This document shows positions 16,364 to 26,022 of a stretch of DNA of 64,000 bases, in pieces (within the stretch, counting starts at the first letter, position 1; every line of letters begins with the position of its first letter). The stretch is taken from assembly GCF_900114045.1 (NCBI RefSeq), contig NZ_FORQ01000001.1:992001-1056000 (forward strand). The letters run 5' to 3'. Under the pieces are notes generated by a model that was not told the origin of the DNA, did not search any database, and worked only from the letters and a program-made list of their open reading frames with translations. The translations under genes and the position numbers were made by a program. This stretch comes from Kaistella treverensis (GTDB lineage: Bacteria > Bacteroidota > Bacteroidia > Flavobacteriales > Weeksellaceae).

Positions 16364-17383
16364 ATGAAAAGAAAAGTACTGCTGATTTATACCGGCGGAA
16401 CCATCGGCATGGAAAAAAATTACGCGACGGGCAGTTTGCAGGCGTTTGATTTTGGAAATATTTTCGAGAAACTTCCGGAAATCAATATGCTGGAATGCGA
16501 AGTTTCGGTTTACCCGTTTCGCAAGCCGCTGGATTCCTCGGACATGGGCCCGAAGGAATGGAAAATTATTGCCAATTACATCGGGAAAAATTATGAGAAT
16601 TACGACGGTTTTTTAATTCTGCACGGTACAGATACGATGGCGTACAGTGCATCGGCGCTGAGTTTTATGCTGAAAAATCTTCGCAAACCCGTGATTTTTA
16701 CCGGCTCGCAGCTACCAATTGGTGATTTGCGCACGGATGCTAAAGAAAATTTGCTGACGAGCCTGTATTATGCGAGTCTGTATGAAAACGACGAAGCTGT
16801 AATACAGGAAGTTGCGGTTTATTTTGAGTACAAACTGCTGCGTGGAAACCGAACTTTGAAATATTCCGCCGAACATTTCGATGCTTTTCAGTCGCCAAAT
16901 TATGCGCAGTTGGGAATTTCCGGTGTGCACCTTAATGTTGAAAAGGAATATTTGTGGCGCGCGCCTTCGGATGCTGAATTTTCGGTGGATGCGCATACTT
17001 CGCAGAACGTTTTGTTCTGGCGGATTTTTCCCGGAATGCACCTGAATCATTTTGTGGAAATTCCGAACGTTAAAGTTTTGGTGCTGCAGGTTTTTGGATC
17101 CGGGACGATTTTCAATACTGAAAAAACAAAGGAAATTCTGCAGAATTTACGCAAAAACGGAACTGAGATCGTGGTTATTTCGCAGTGCGTTTCGGGCGGA
17201 ATAAGTTTTGGAAAATATTCGAACTCCAATATTTTCGCGGAAATCGGTGCGATCAGCGGAAACGATATTACGGCGGAAAGCGCTATTACTAAAGCAATGC
17301 ACCTTTTGGACAACCCAAAATATACCGGCACATTTGCGGAGAATTTTGCAAAAAACCTGTGTGGTGAAGTGACGGCAAATTAA
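16364..17383 (+). CDS. ansA: type I L-asparaginase
   Basis: The 339-residue product is a complete cytoplasmic asparaginase, hydrolysing L-asparagine to aspartate and ammonia. The two catalytic threonine motifs are present: YTGGTIGM at residues 8-15 and LHGTDTMAYSASAL near residues 87-100. It lacks a signal peptide, which favours type I over the periplasmic type II. It is probably transcribed alone. Confidence 0.95.
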   Translation: MKRKVLLIYTGGTIGMEKNYATGSLQAFDFGNIFEKLPEINMLECEVSVYPFRKPLDSSDMGPKEWKIIANYIGKNYENYDGFLILHGTDTMAYSASALSFMLKNLRKPVIFTGSQLPIGDLRTDAKENLLTSLYYASLYENDEAVIQEVAVYFEYKLLRGNRTLKYSAEHFDAFQSPNYAQLGISGVHLNVEKEYLWRAPSDAEFSVDAHTSQNVLFWRIFPGMHLNHFVEIPNVKVLVLQVFGSGTIFNTEKTKEILQNLRKNGTEIVVISQCVSGGISFGKYSNSNIFAEIGAISGNDITAESAITKAMHLLDNPKYTGTFAENFAKNLCGEVTAN

Positions 17384-17407
17384 AGTTTGAAAAATTAAGG
17401 ATTTCGG

Positions 17408-17438
17408 TTTTGGAATTCAATTAAATACGCTATTTTTG
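17408..17438 (+). promoter_or_regulatory. promoter of tRNA-Ser
   Basis: TTTTG (17408-17412) and TATTTTTG (17431-17438) are 18 bp apart, a textbook Bacteroidetes -33/-7 pair, 12 nt before the first tRNA base. Confidence 0.75.
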
Positions 17439-17450
17439 CAGTCTTCAATC

Positions 17451-17540
17451 AGAGAGGTGTCCGAGTGGTTGAAGGAGCTACCCTGGAAAGGTAGTATACG
17501 GGTAACTGTATCGTGGGTTCGAATCCCATCCTCTCTACCA
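17451..17540 (+). tRNA. tRNA-Ser (GGA anticodon)
   Basis: A cloverleaf with acceptor AGAGAGG/CCTCTCT, anticodon stem CTACC/GGTAG around the loop CTGGAAA (GGA at 17485-17487), a long variable arm and the T-loop GGTTCGAATCC. CCA is encoded (17538-17540). Anticodon GGA reads UCC and UCU. The discriminator appears to be A, whereas tRNA-Ser usually has G; this should be checked. Confidence 0.95.
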
Positions 17541-17552
17541 TCTAAGAAAATA

Positions 17553-17584
17553 AAAAAAAAGGAACTTTTACGTTCCTTTTTTTT
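17553..17584 (+). terminator. terminator after tRNA-Ser
   Basis: An A-tract, GGAAC, a 6-nt loop, GTTCC and eight T residues. It lies between tRNA-Ser and the convergent pgl gene and may serve both strands. Confidence 0.8.
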
Positions 17585-17589
17585 GTTTT

Positions 17590-17640
17590 ACATATTTCCA
17601 AAAAATTTCGCCTTAAAACCCCGAATTTTTCTTTTTTTCC
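17590..17640. repeat. palindrome copy overlapping the end of pgl
   Basis: AAAAAATTTCGCCTTAAAACC then a CCGAATTTTTC right arm. The right half lies inside the last codons and stop region of pgl, so the element shapes that protein's Lys/Phe C-terminus. Confidence 0.55.
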
Positions 17641-18362
17641 GAAAGTTTCGCGGCGGCGGCTTCATCTAAATACCATACTGTTTTATTTTCGTCGGTAGAA
17701 ATCAGCCTCGCCGGATACAATTCTGCGGAAGCGTTTTTGTCTTCCAAAACATGATATACAGCATCGGCTTTGTCGGAGCCGAAAACGATAAACACAATAT
17801 TTCGGGATTGATTGATGAGCGGCGCCGTCATCGTGATTCGATGCATGCCAACTTCTTCCACATAAACAGATTTTACGGCAGCTTCATTTTCAGCTAAAAC
17901 GTCGGTGTGCGGAAATAATGATGCGGTGTGAGCATTTGAACCTAAACCTAAAAGGTTGAAATCAAAATCAATCGGACTATCCTGAAAATGCGTTGCAATC
18001 GCAGCGTTGTATTTTTCCGCTGCTTCTTCCGGTGTGCCGGAAGTATCAAAATCATAAATCTGCGACGTCGGGATTTTTAGCGGCTCCAAGAGCAAATTTT
18101 TTATCATTAGCGAATTTCGCTGCGCATCACCTTCGGGCACAAAACGTTCATCACCGAAGAAAAAATAGGTTTTGCTCCAGTCAATCCGATCTTTATAAGA
18201 TTCGGAAGCCAACTGCTGATACAATTTTTTTGGAGAATCGCCGCCGGAAAGCACAAACGTAAATTCGCCACGGTTTTTAATGGCAAATTCCGCGACTTCG
18301 CAAATTTTTTCTGCTAAAGAAATATTCAATTCCTCAACATTTTTAAAAATCTTAATATTCAT
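17613..18362 (-). CDS. pgl: 6-phosphogluconolactonase
   Basis: The 249-residue product hydrolyses 6-phosphogluconolactone, the second step of the oxidative pentose phosphate pathway. It has the family motifs FVLSGGDSPKKLYQQL (about residues 38-53), YFFFGDERFVP and LLGLGSNAHTASLFPH. The start at 18362 lies 4 bp after the zwf stop. A longer frame into zwf is possible but would add 25 residues before the conserved start. The C-terminus (SEKKKNSGF) is encoded by a palindrome repeat. Confidence 0.95.
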   Translation of the reverse strand: MNIKIFKNVEELNISLAEKICEVAEFAIKNRGEFTFVLSGGDSPKKLYQQLASESYKDRIDWSKTYFFFGDERFVPEGDAQRNSLMIKNLLLEPLKIPTSQIYDFDTSGTPEEAAEKYNAAIATHFQDSPIDFDFNLLGLGSNAHTASLFPHTDVLAENEAAVKSVYVEEVGMHRITMTAPLINQSRNIVFIVFGSDKADAVYHVLEDKNASAELYPARLISTDENKTVWYLDEAAAAKLSEKKKNSGF

Positions 18363-18366
18363 TTTT

Positions 18367-19890
18367 TTACTTCTTTTTATTGCTGTCTGGTAAACTAAAC
18401 CAATGATAGCCGTCTTTTGCGATAAGCGCTTCGGCATTTTCCGGCCCCCAGGAATCTGCGGAATAATTCGGAAAGTTTTGCGCGTTGTTTTTCTCCCAAT
18501 AATTCAAAATTGGCATGATCAGTTCCCACGCAGCTTCCACCTGATCGGCGCGCATAAATAAAGTCTGATCACCAACAATTGCATCCAGCAAAAGCGTTTC
18601 ATAAGCTTCAGGAGAATCAGACTTTTTGTTGTCTGCATAATCAAAAACAACATCAACGGTATTTAAATTCATTTCAAGTCCGGGCACTTTGCTTTGAAGC
18701 TGAAAACGAATCGCCATATCGGGTTGAATGCTGATGACCAAACGGTTTTGCTTCGGCACACCGGAGTCTGCGGAAACGAAGATATTGTGCGGAATTTCTT
18801 TAAACTGAATGGTAATAACCGAAGCCGATTTAAATAACCTTTTGCCGGTTCTGAGGTAAAACGGAACGCCTTGCCAGCGCCAGTTATCGATGTGAAGTTT
18901 CAGCGCCGCATAGGTTTCGGTATTGGAATTAGGGTCTACGTTTTCTTCCTCGCGATAACCTAAAACTTCTTCACCTTCCACCCAACCCGCACTGTACTGT
19001 CCACGCACCGCCATACTTTCTATTTTTCCGCTTTCTATTTTCCGCATGGCTTTCAAAACGTCAACTTTTCGGTCGCGCACTTCATTTGCTTTAAAACTGG
19101 TCGGCGGTTCCATGGCGATGATACATAAAAGCTGCAACAAGTGGTTTTGAATCATATCACGCAGAATGCCGGCTCCTTCGAAATATTTACCACGCGTTCC
19201 GATGCCGATTTGCTCCGTCACCGAAATCTGCACATGTTCCACATGATTGCGGTTCCAAAGCGGCTCCATAATAGAGTTTGCAAAACGAAACGCCATAATA
19301 TTCTGCACCACTTCTTTTCCCAGATAATGATCGATGCGGTAAATTTGTTTTTCCTCAAAAATCTTCAGTAATTTCCGGTTGAGTTCCTTCGCGGATTCCA
19401 AATTGGTGCCGAAAGGTTTTTCGATAATTATTCGGGTTGTTTCAGGGTTATTTTCCAGTTTTGCTTTGCTGATATTTTCTGCAATTGTGCAGAAAAAATG
19501 GGGCGCGACCGCACAGTAATAAATGAGCGACGGAGTTTGGTTCCACTCTTTTTTGTATTGCTCAATAATTTTTCCAAACGGTTTGAAAGCGCCGGCATTG
19601 GTAAGATCAGCATCCTGAAAACCAATGTGCGAAGCAAATTTCGCCCAGTCTTCTTTTTTGGTTTTTCCGCTTCGCGAAAATTCATTTACAGCCTCCAATA
19701 ATTCCTGCTGATATTTTTCAGCAGTCATTTTCGAGGATGAAGAACCAATAATGGCGAAATTTTCGGGCAGCCAGTTCGCTAAAAAAAGGTTGTAAAGCGC
19801 GGGCATAATTTTACGCTTCGTAAGGTCGCCCGTTCCGCCAAAGATAATGAAGATTGTAGGCGCTGTAGTTTTATTGGAGGTATTAAGCAT
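18367..19890 (-). CDS. zwf: glucose-6-phosphate 1-dehydrogenase
   Basis: The 507-residue product is full length. FIIFGGTGDLTKRKIMPALY (about residues 14-33) is the NADP-binding start, RIDHYLGKE near residue 180 is the catalytic site, and the C-terminal domain is intact. It makes 6-phosphogluconolactone and NADPH. It sits between gnd (34 bp upstream) and pgl (4 bp downstream), so the three oxidative-branch genes are very probably one operon. Confidence 0.97.
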   Translation of the reverse strand: MLNTSNKTTAPTIFIIFGGTGDLTKRKIMPALYNLFLANWLPENFAIIGSSSSKMTAEKYQQELLEAVNEFSRSGKTKKEDWAKFASHIGFQDADLTNAGAFKPFGKIIEQYKKEWNQTPSLIYYCAVAPHFFCTIAENISKAKLENNPETTRIIIEKPFGTNLESAKELNRKLLKIFEEKQIYRIDHYLGKEVVQNIMAFRFANSIMEPLWNRNHVEHVQISVTEQIGIGTRGKYFEGAGILRDMIQNHLLQLLCIIAMEPPTSFKANEVRDRKVDVLKAMRKIESGKIESMAVRGQYSAGWVEGEEVLGYREEENVDPNSNTETYAALKLHIDNWRWQGVPFYLRTGKRLFKSASVITIQFKEIPHNIFVSADSGVPKQNRLVISIQPDMAIRFQLQSKVPGLEMNLNTVDVVFDYADNKKSDSPEAYETLLLDAIVGDQTLFMRADQVEAAWELIMPILNYWEKNNAQNFPNYSADSWGPENAEALIAKDGYHWFSLPDSNKKK

Positions 19891-19924
19891 TATTAAATGT
19901 TAAAAGATTTACAGTTTTTACCAG

Positions 19925-21361
19925 TTATTCTTTGATATTTTCCATAATCCATTTGGTATGAAAAACGCCTTCTTTAGCTTTAAGTTCGTAAGTGTGGGAA
20001 CCGAAAAAATCGCGTTGCGCCTGAATTAAATTGGTCGGCATGGTTTCGGAACGGAAATTATCAAAATAGCTGAGGGCCGCCGAAAAAGCCGGAGTAGCAA
20101 TTCCATTTAAAACCGCGTCGGAGACCACGTTTCGCGCGGCGGTTATGTTCATCGAAACACTTTGTGCAATTTGCTTATCCAGCAGCAAATGCTTTAGCTC
20201 GGAATTTTTATTGTAAGCCGAATAAATATCCTCTAAAAATTCGGAACGGATGATGCAGCCGCCGCGCCAAATCTTCGCAATTACATCTAAATTTAGGTCA
20301 TAATCAAATTCCTCGTTTGCCGCATACATCAAATGCATTCCCTGAGCATACGCAGAAACCATGGCGAAATAAAAAGCATTTTCAAGCTTTGTGGCGTATT
20401 CTTCCGGGCTTTTTCCGTAAGCGCTGGCAGTTTGGTCGGGATAAATTTTCGAGGCTTCAACACGCAAATCTTTTTTGCTTGAAAGGTCGCGCGTGGACAC
20501 CGAAACATCGATTATTGGAGTTGGAAGATGCAAGTCCATTGCGGCCTGCGACGTCCATTTTCCCGTACCTTTTGCTTTTGCCTGATCGCGGATGCTGTCC
20601 AGCAAAATATTTTCTTCGCCTTCGTTTCGGTAAGAAAATATATCGGCAGTAATTTCAACTAGATAAGATTTTAGTCGGCCTTCATTCCAGCTTTTATAAA
20701 CTTTATAAATCTCGTCGTTATGCATTTCCAGCCCGTCTTTCATAATTGCGTAGGTTTCCGAAATCAGCTGCATAATCGCGTATTCAATTCCGTTGTGCAC
20801 CATTTTCACAAAATGTCCTGCAGAACCTTTGCCCATAAAGGCGACCGTTGGTTCGCCATTTACCTGCGCCGCAATTTTTTCTAAAATTGGTTGCAGATAT
20901 TTGTACGCTTCTTTATCGCCGCCGGGCATCATACTCGGACCGCGTCGGGCACCTTCTTCACCGCCGGAAACGCCCATTCCCACAAAATGATAGCCTTTTT
21001 CTTCGAGCTCATTGTACCTTTTTTCCGTATCTGTATAATGCGAATTTCCACCATCAATAATAATGTCGCCGGGTGATAAAACGCCGAGTAAATCATTAAT
21101 TACATTGTCTACGATTTCGCCTGCCGGAACCAACATCATCACTATTTTCGGACTTTTCAAACTGTCAGCAAAATCTTTTAGATCAGTATAACCTTTAATA
21201 TGATCAGATTTTAAATCATTCAGCTCCTGAACCTGTTCTTTTTTGATGTCGTAACCCGAACAGAAATAGCCGTGATCGGCGATATTCTGTAAAAGATTGG
21301 AGCCCATGGTGCCGAGACCAATCATTCCGAAGGCGCTTTGAGAAGTATTTTCTTGTGACAT
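19925..21361 (-). CDS. gnd: 6-phosphogluconate dehydrogenase, decarboxylating
   Basis: The 478-residue product has the Rossmann start GMIGLGTMGSNLLQNIADHG, the substrate motif GVSGGEEGARRGPSMMPGG (about residues 128-146) and KMVHNGIEYAIMQLI with catalytic Lys and Asn. It oxidises 6-phosphogluconate to ribulose 5-phosphate, CO2 and NAD(P)H. The length is that of the dimeric long form. It is first of the gnd-zwf-pgl group; tkt lies 217 bp further upstream across a repeat-filled gap. Confidence 0.97.
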   Translation of the reverse strand: MSQENTSQSAFGMIGLGTMGSNLLQNIADHGYFCSGYDIKKEQVQELNDLKSDHIKGYTDLKDFADSLKSPKIVMMLVPAGEIVDNVINDLLGVLSPGDIIIDGGNSHYTDTEKRYNELEEKGYHFVGMGVSGGEEGARRGPSMMPGGDKEAYKYLQPILEKIAAQVNGEPTVAFMGKGSAGHFVKMVHNGIEYAIMQLISETYAIMKDGLEMHNDEIYKVYKSWNEGRLKSYLVEITADIFSYRNEGEENILLDSIRDQAKAKGTGKWTSQAAMDLHLPTPIIDVSVSTRDLSSKKDLRVEASKIYPDQTASAYGKSPEEYATKLENAFYFAMVSAYAQGMHLMYAANEEFDYDLNLDVIAKIWRGGCIIRSEFLEDIYSAYNKNSELKHLLLDKQIAQSVSMNITAARNVVSDAVLNGIATPAFSAALSYFDNFRSETMPTNLIQAQRDFFGSHTYELKAKEGVFHTKWIMENIKE

Positions 21362-21401
21362 AATTTTAAAGAATTAAATTGAATTGCTTAGGTTTTCCTT
21401 C

Positions 21402-21522
21402 TAAAAAATTCCGCCTTAAAACGGCCTTTTTTTTGGGTTTTGTCTTTATCGTGAATTCTGTATAATAATAAATTTAAAATCGAAAAATTTCCCTTAAAAG
21501 CAGCTTATTTTTCTATTTTAAA
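21402..21522. repeat. two intergenic palindrome copies between tkt and gnd
   Basis: The copy at about 21402-21436 has the core CCGCCTTAAAACGGCC, and that at about 21473-21522 has GAAAAATTTCCCTTAAAAGC and a right arm ending CTATTTTAAAAG. The rest of the gap holds an AATGCCCAAATAGC word near 21563, similar to one at about 5519-5530. No gene is seen. Confidence 0.6.
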
Positions 21523-21578
21523 AGTGTCGAATTTTATTTGATTAAAAGCTATTTCGAGAAAAAATGCCCAAATAGCTG

Positions 21579-23585
21579 CTAATTTTTTTGCAGGAGATCC
21601 CGTGCTTTTTTAACCACGTTTTCTACCGTGAAACCATATTCAGCAAAGAGCTCATCCGCCGGTGCTGATTCACCAAACTTTTCAATTCCGATAACATCGC
21701 CATTATCAGTTGTATATTTCATCCAGCCAACAGGTGAACCGGCTTCTACGGCAAGGCGTTTTCTGATATTTTTCGGGAATATTTTTTCGCGGTAGTCTGC
21801 TGGTTGTTTATCGAACAAATTCCAGCTCGGCATGCTGACAACACGTGCACGGATATTTTCATTTTTTAAATTTACCTGCGCTTCTAAGATCAAATGCACT
21901 TCGGAACCCGAAGCAATTAAAATGATCTCGGGTTCACCATCGCAATCAGAAAGAATATAAGCACCTTTCTCCAATTCGCTTGCGCTGGTAAATTTTTGCT
22001 GATCGATTATCGGAATTCCCTGGCGCGTTAGGACGATACAAACCTGTCCGTCGGTATGTTCGATGGCGACGCGCCAAGCCTGTGCGGTTTCATTCGCGTC
22101 GGCCGGACGGATGACTGTCATTCCGGGAACGGTTCGCAGGCCGATAAGCTGCTCGATCGGTTGATGGGTTGTGCCGTCTTCGCCCAAACCAATGCTGTCG
22201 TGCGTGAAAACCATAATCGGGCAGATATCCATAATCGAGGCTAAACGAAGCGGCGGCCGCATATAATCTGAAAAAATTAAAAATGTAGCGCCGTACGGAA
22301 TTAAATAATTGCTGAGTGCCATTCCATTTAAAACAGCTCCCATCGCATGTTCTCGAATACCAAAATGGAAGTTTCTTCCGTCTGGATTTTTCGCGGAAAA
22401 AGATTTAAAATCCTTTAGATTGGTGTCTGTAGATGGCGCTAAATCTGCGGAACCACCGATGAGCTGCGGTAAATACTGCGCAATAGCATTTAAGGTTTTT
22501 CCTGAAGCTTTTCTGGTCGCCATTTCTTCGCCCGCTTCAAAAACCGGAAGATTTTTGTGCCAATCAGCCGGTAATTTTCCAGCGGTAATATCTTCGTATT
22601 CTTTGGCTAATTCGGGATGACTGTTCTTATAATTTTGATACAGTTCGTTCCAGTTCTCTTCGTGTTGTGCGGATTTTTCACCTGCTTTACGGTAAAATTC
22701 TGCCACTTCGGGTGGAATTACAAAACTTTTATCGGGGTCAAAACCGAAATTTTCTTTCACCAAACGCACTTCGTCTTCGCCTAGCGGAGAACCGTGCGCA
22801 GCGGCAGTGTTGTGTTTGTTTGGACTTCCATAACCGATAACACTTCGGACGTTGATTAAAGACGGCCGCTCGGTTTCATTTTTTGCTTTATCAATTGCGT
22901 CACGAAGCGCCTGTAAATCTTTAATGTCTGAAACATTTTGAACATGCCAGCCGTAGGCTTCAAATCTTTTCGAAACATCTTCATCAAAAGCCAAATCGGT
23001 ATCGCCCTCGATCGTGATGTTATTGTTGTCGTAGAAATAAATCATATTTCCCAAGCCTAGATGTCCCGCGAGCGAAGCAGCTTCTGCGGTTACGCCTTCC
23101 ATAATATCACCGTCGCTGCAGATGGCGTAAATTTTATAATCGAAAATTTCAAAATCAGGTTGATTGTAGCGTGCCGCCATGTATTGCTGCGCGACTGCCA
23201 TTCCAACACCATTCGCAAAACCTTGTCCCAGCGGTCCGGTTGTGACTTCAATTCCTGGTGTCAGGCCGTATTCCGGGTGGCCGGGCGTAATGCTGTGAAG
23301 TTGACGGAAATTTTTAATGTCATCTAGTGAAATTTCGTAACCTGTCAAATGTAAAAAAGCATATTGCAACATGCAGGCGTGGCCGCAGGAAAGCACGAAG
23401 CGATCGCGATTGGGCCAGTGTGGATTTTTTGGATTGTAGCGCATGACTTCCGACCACAAAATATGGCCGAGGGGAGCCAATGCCATTGGAGTTCCGGGAT
23501 GTCCGGAGTTTGCTTTTTGTACCGCATCAGCAGCTAAAACTCTAACGGTATCAATGCTTTTTTGAATTAAATTCGGGGTCTCCAT
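21579..23585 (-). CDS. tkt: transketolase, full length
   Basis: The 668-residue product contains the whole transketolase: [19 protein letters not shown] at the N-terminus, the TPP motif [10 protein letters not shown] to [11 protein letters not shown] (about residues 155-190), [19 protein letters not shown] and [19 protein letters not shown] of the Pyr domain, and a C-terminal domain. It links ribose 5-phosphate and xylulose 5-phosphate to glycolysis. Its position just upstream of gnd-zwf-pgl makes it the obvious partner of the oxidative branch; the split transketolase near the left end is its paralogue. Confidence 0.97.
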   Translation of the reverse strand: METPNLIQKSIDTVRVLAADAVQKANSGHPGTPMALAPLGHILWSEVMRYNPKNPHWPNRDRFVLSCGHACMLQYAFLHLTGYEISLDDIKNFRQLHSITPGHPEYGLTPGIEVTTGPLGQGFANGVGMAVAQQYMAARYNQPDFEIFDYKIYAICSDGDIMEGVTAEAASLAGHLGLGNMIYFYDNNNITIEGDTDLAFDEDVSKRFEAYGWHVQNVSDIKDLQALRDAIDKAKNETERPSLINVRSVIGYGSPNKHNTAAAHGSPLGEDEVRLVKENFGFDPDKSFVIPPEVAEFYRKAGEKSAQHEENWNELYQNYKNSHPELAKEYEDITAGKLPADWHKNLPVFEAGEEMATRKASGKTLNAIAQYLPQLIGGSADLAPSTDTNLKDFKSFSAKNPDGRNFHFGIREHAMGAVLNGMALSNYLIPYGATFLIFSDYMRPPLRLASIMDICPIMVFTHDSIGLGEDGTTHQPIEQLIGLRTVPGMTVIRPADANETAQAWRVAIEHTDGQVCIVLTRQGIPIIDQQKFTSASELEKGAYILSDCDGEPEIILIASGSEVHLILEAQVNLKNENIRARVVSMPSWNLFDKQPADYREKIFPKNIRKRLAVEAGSPVGWMKYTTDNGDVIGIEKFGESAPADELFAEYGFTVENVVKKARDLLQKN

Positions 23586-23747
23586 TTCATTGGTTTTTCT
23601 TCAGAATTAAATTTTGTAAGAAAAAAAGCAAGGAAAACGGGCTTTTTTTTTAGAAATTTCACCAACGTGAAAGAATCTTACAAGATGAAGAAATGAAACA
23701 AACATTCAGCCAATGACCGGATTTTGCCACTCAAAGTTGCTATTCGT

Positions 23748-23789
23748 AAAAAATATGGTGTTTTAAGCGGAAATTTTTCTGTTTTAAAG
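23748..23789. repeat. intergenic palindrome copy
   Basis: AAAAATATGGTGTTTTAAGC, GG, then AAATTTTTCTGTTTTAAAG. It touches the stop region of the FAD oxidoreductase gene at 23784. The rest of the 198-bp gap up to tkt has no other feature I can support. Confidence 0.55.
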
Positions 23790-24836
23790 ACGGATGAATT
23801 TTTTGTTTTCAAAACGTTTTAAATCAACTTCTTTCATCAGTTCTTTACCATTTTCGATGTGCTGAAAAAGTTCTTCGGCGAAATAGCAGCCATTAAGAAT
23901 TCCACGCGCGCCCAAACCATTAAAAATGAAATAATTCGGAAAATCCGCGTGACTGCCAAGTATTGGACGGCGGTCTTTCACCGTTGGACGGAAACCGTAA
24001 TTTATTTCCACCACTTCAAATGAATGCGGATAAAATTCTGACAATCCATCGATAAGTTGCTGCGTGGCAAAATCATCAATTTCGTTTTCGCGCTCAAGCG
24101 GATCGTATGTTCCGCCGTAGTAATGCAGACCATTATTTAGCGGAAAAAGGAAGTGTTTTTTCTTAATTGTATATTCGTTTTTTGGCTTAACGGAAAGCTT
24201 GACCTTTAAATGGTGACCTTTATTTGGAATTACCGGAATATCATTAAAAAAGGGATTTTGCGTGACGCCCATACCTTCGCAAAAAACGATGTTCTTGCAG
24301 GTAATTTCTTTGTATGTTAAATCGTGCAGCTCCGAGTAGTTAAATTTTTCCGCCTTTAAATGACCATTTTTTTTGAAATAGCTATTGAAGTCAGTGAAGA
24401 AATCTTCAACATTTAAGCGTGCAGAATTTTTCACAGCGCCGGTACCGAAAGGATTTAAAACAGTATCCAGGTTTTCAAAATCTTTGGCTAAAAAAGGAGC
24501 TAATTCTTCGGTTTCGGACTTGGAAAGCCAGAGTTCCTTTTCTTTTTCATCGTGAAAAATGCGGTGGATATTTTCAGAAATTTGGTAGTTTTTGCCGGTA
24601 AAATTTTCAATTTCATTTAAAGTTTTTGATAGAAATTCAATCTGTTCAGCTGCCAGCCAAAATGTAGTGAATTTCTTTAAAACAACCGGATTAATAATTC
24701 CGGCTGAAATCTGCGAAGCACTTTTTTCTGAATCCGAAAACAAGACAAAAGTTTTCTGATGTTTCATGAGCTGGTGCGCGAAAAACAGCGCCGCGTAACC
24801 GTCGCCCACAATAATATAATCTACCTCTTTCTGCAT
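23784..24836 (-). CDS. FAD-dependent oxidoreductase, DAO family
   Basis: The 350-residue product begins with an FAD-binding Rossmann motif (YIIVGDGYAALFFAHQL, residues 7-23) and has SAGIINPVVLKKF and a C-terminal YGFRPTVKDRRPILGSH and FNGLGARGILNG, typical of glycine oxidase/MnmC-C-like DAO proteins. The substrate is unknown. It lies after gldN, but a terminator separates the two, so the link to secretion may be only positional. Confidence 0.88.
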   Translation of the reverse strand: MQKEVDYIIVGDGYAALFFAHQLMKHQKTFVLFSDSEKSASQISAGIINPVVLKKFTTFWLAAEQIEFLSKTLNEIENFTGKNYQISENIHRIFHDEKEKELWLSKSETEELAPFLAKDFENLDTVLNPFGTGAVKNSARLNVEDFFTDFNSYFKKNGHLKAEKFNYSELHDLTYKEITCKNIVFCEGMGVTQNPFFNDIPVIPNKGHHLKVKLSVKPKNEYTIKKKHFLFPLNNGLHYYGGTYDPLERENEIDDFATQQLIDGLSEFYPHSFEVVEINYGFRPTVKDRRPILGSHADFPNYFIFNGLGARGILNGCYFAEELFQHIENGKELMKEVDLKRFENKKFIRL

Positions 24837-24879
24837 AATTATTTTAAAAAACCATTTTTCAAGTTAGGAATTTACACGA

Positions 24880-24909
24880 AAAAACCTGAGCAAAAGTACT
24901 CAGGTTTTT
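24880..24909 (-). terminator. terminator of the gldKLMN operon
   Basis: AAAAACCTGAG and CTCAGGTTTTT (24880-24890, 24899-24909) form a perfect 11-bp stem with an 8-nt loop and a T run on the minus strand, 19 nt beyond the gldN stop. Confidence 0.85.
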
Positions 24910-24928
24910 ATAATATAAGCGGAAAATA

Positions 24929-25978
24929 TTAATAATTCCACATATCGCTTTCCATTTGCAGGATTTGCGCTTTGATTCTTTCGCTTTCTTCCAGCTGAGC
25001 ATCAGCATCATTAGGAATATAATCCTTAATAACACCGTTTCCTAAACCGTTATCTGATTTGTAGATTACGGTAGAAAAACGTCTGGCATTCAATAAATCA
25101 TCAAAAGTAATGTCAGAAGCCAGGTTTTTATTGTTGAAAACCACAGCGTTTGCCAAAACTTCACGAGCATCCGGATAATACACCCAGAAAAGATCGATAA
25201 GCTCATCTTTTGAAGCTAAAGGCTGGCCGTCTGGTCCATATTGTCCCATTGTAGCCGGATCCTGACCCATCGCTGCGATACCTAAAAGACGATATTTCAT
25301 CTGGCTGTCGCGACGGTCAATATACCACATTCCCTTGATTTTCAAAACCTTTACATTTTCACTTTTAGTTTCGTAAACGTTGGTATATTCTTTTTGTTCC
25401 TCTTCAGTTAAAGCACCAGCTTCGTTCAAACGGTCGATACCGGCATCACTCATTACCGCATTTTTGATACGGGATTGGATGGCATCCGGTGCCAAACGCG
25501 TCATAAAAAGCTCGTCATCATAAACCTCTGTGATACGGCCATCATTGATTGCATCAAACAAAAGCTGATATAATGAGCGGTTATTAGAAATCAAACCATC
25601 ACCATTGTGGTAGAAAGGCTGATTAATTTTATCGTTCATATCAATGATTTCCCAAACCACCATACTTTTTAAGATGTCTTTATCTTCGATAAACCCATAT
25701 TTAAGTGGTTCTTTCAAATTTGAAACTACAGAATCACCTTTTTTGATCATATTTAAATCACGATATTTTCTAAAGGCTTCCGGAGACTTTGCATTGAGAA
25801 TTGACATCGACGACGGTACTTCTTCCAAATTAATGGAATCCTGCACTTCCGCACCTGCTGCAGGCTCAACAGGCTCTGCTTTAGTTTCCGTTTGTGTAGT
25901 AGTTTTCGTATTTTTCGTAGTTTGTGCGCTGACAGTGACGAAACTGAATGCAACTACTACGAATATAATTTTTTTCAT
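24929..25978 (-). CDS. gldN: gliding motility/T9SS protein GldN
   Basis: The 349-residue product has a signal peptide (MKKIIFVVVAFSFVTVSAQ), a Thr/Lys-rich linker, and the GldN/PorN domain with conserved LKYGFIEDKDILKSMVVWEI and IKGMWYIDRRDSQMKYRLLGI. GldN forms the periplasmic ring with the lipoprotein GldK under the T9SS outer-membrane translocon. It is last in gldKLMN, 44 bp after gldM, and is followed by the operon terminator. Confidence 0.96.
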   Translation of the reverse strand: MKKIIFVVVAFSFVTVSAQTTKNTKTTTQTETKAEPVEPAAGAEVQDSINLEEVPSSMSILNAKSPEAFRKYRDLNMIKKGDSVVSNLKEPLKYGFIEDKDILKSMVVWEIIDMNDKINQPFYHNGDGLISNNRSLYQLLFDAINDGRITEVYDDELFMTRLAPDAIQSRIKNAVMSDAGIDRLNEAGALTEEEQKEYTNVYETKSENVKVLKIKGMWYIDRRDSQMKYRLLGIAAMGQDPATMGQYGPDGQPLASKDELIDLFWVYYPDAREVLANAVVFNNKNLASDITFDDLLNARRFSTVIYKSDNGLGNGVIKDYIPNDADAQLEESERIKAQILQMESDMWNY

Positions 25979-26022
25979 TTTAAAATATTTAAAATTTAAC
26001 AGCTATAATATCTGTAACGAAA

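Noticed and set aside
17436-17669. 77-residue frame over tRNA-Ser
   Set aside because: It contains the tRNA, its terminator and the end of pgl; no coding signal.
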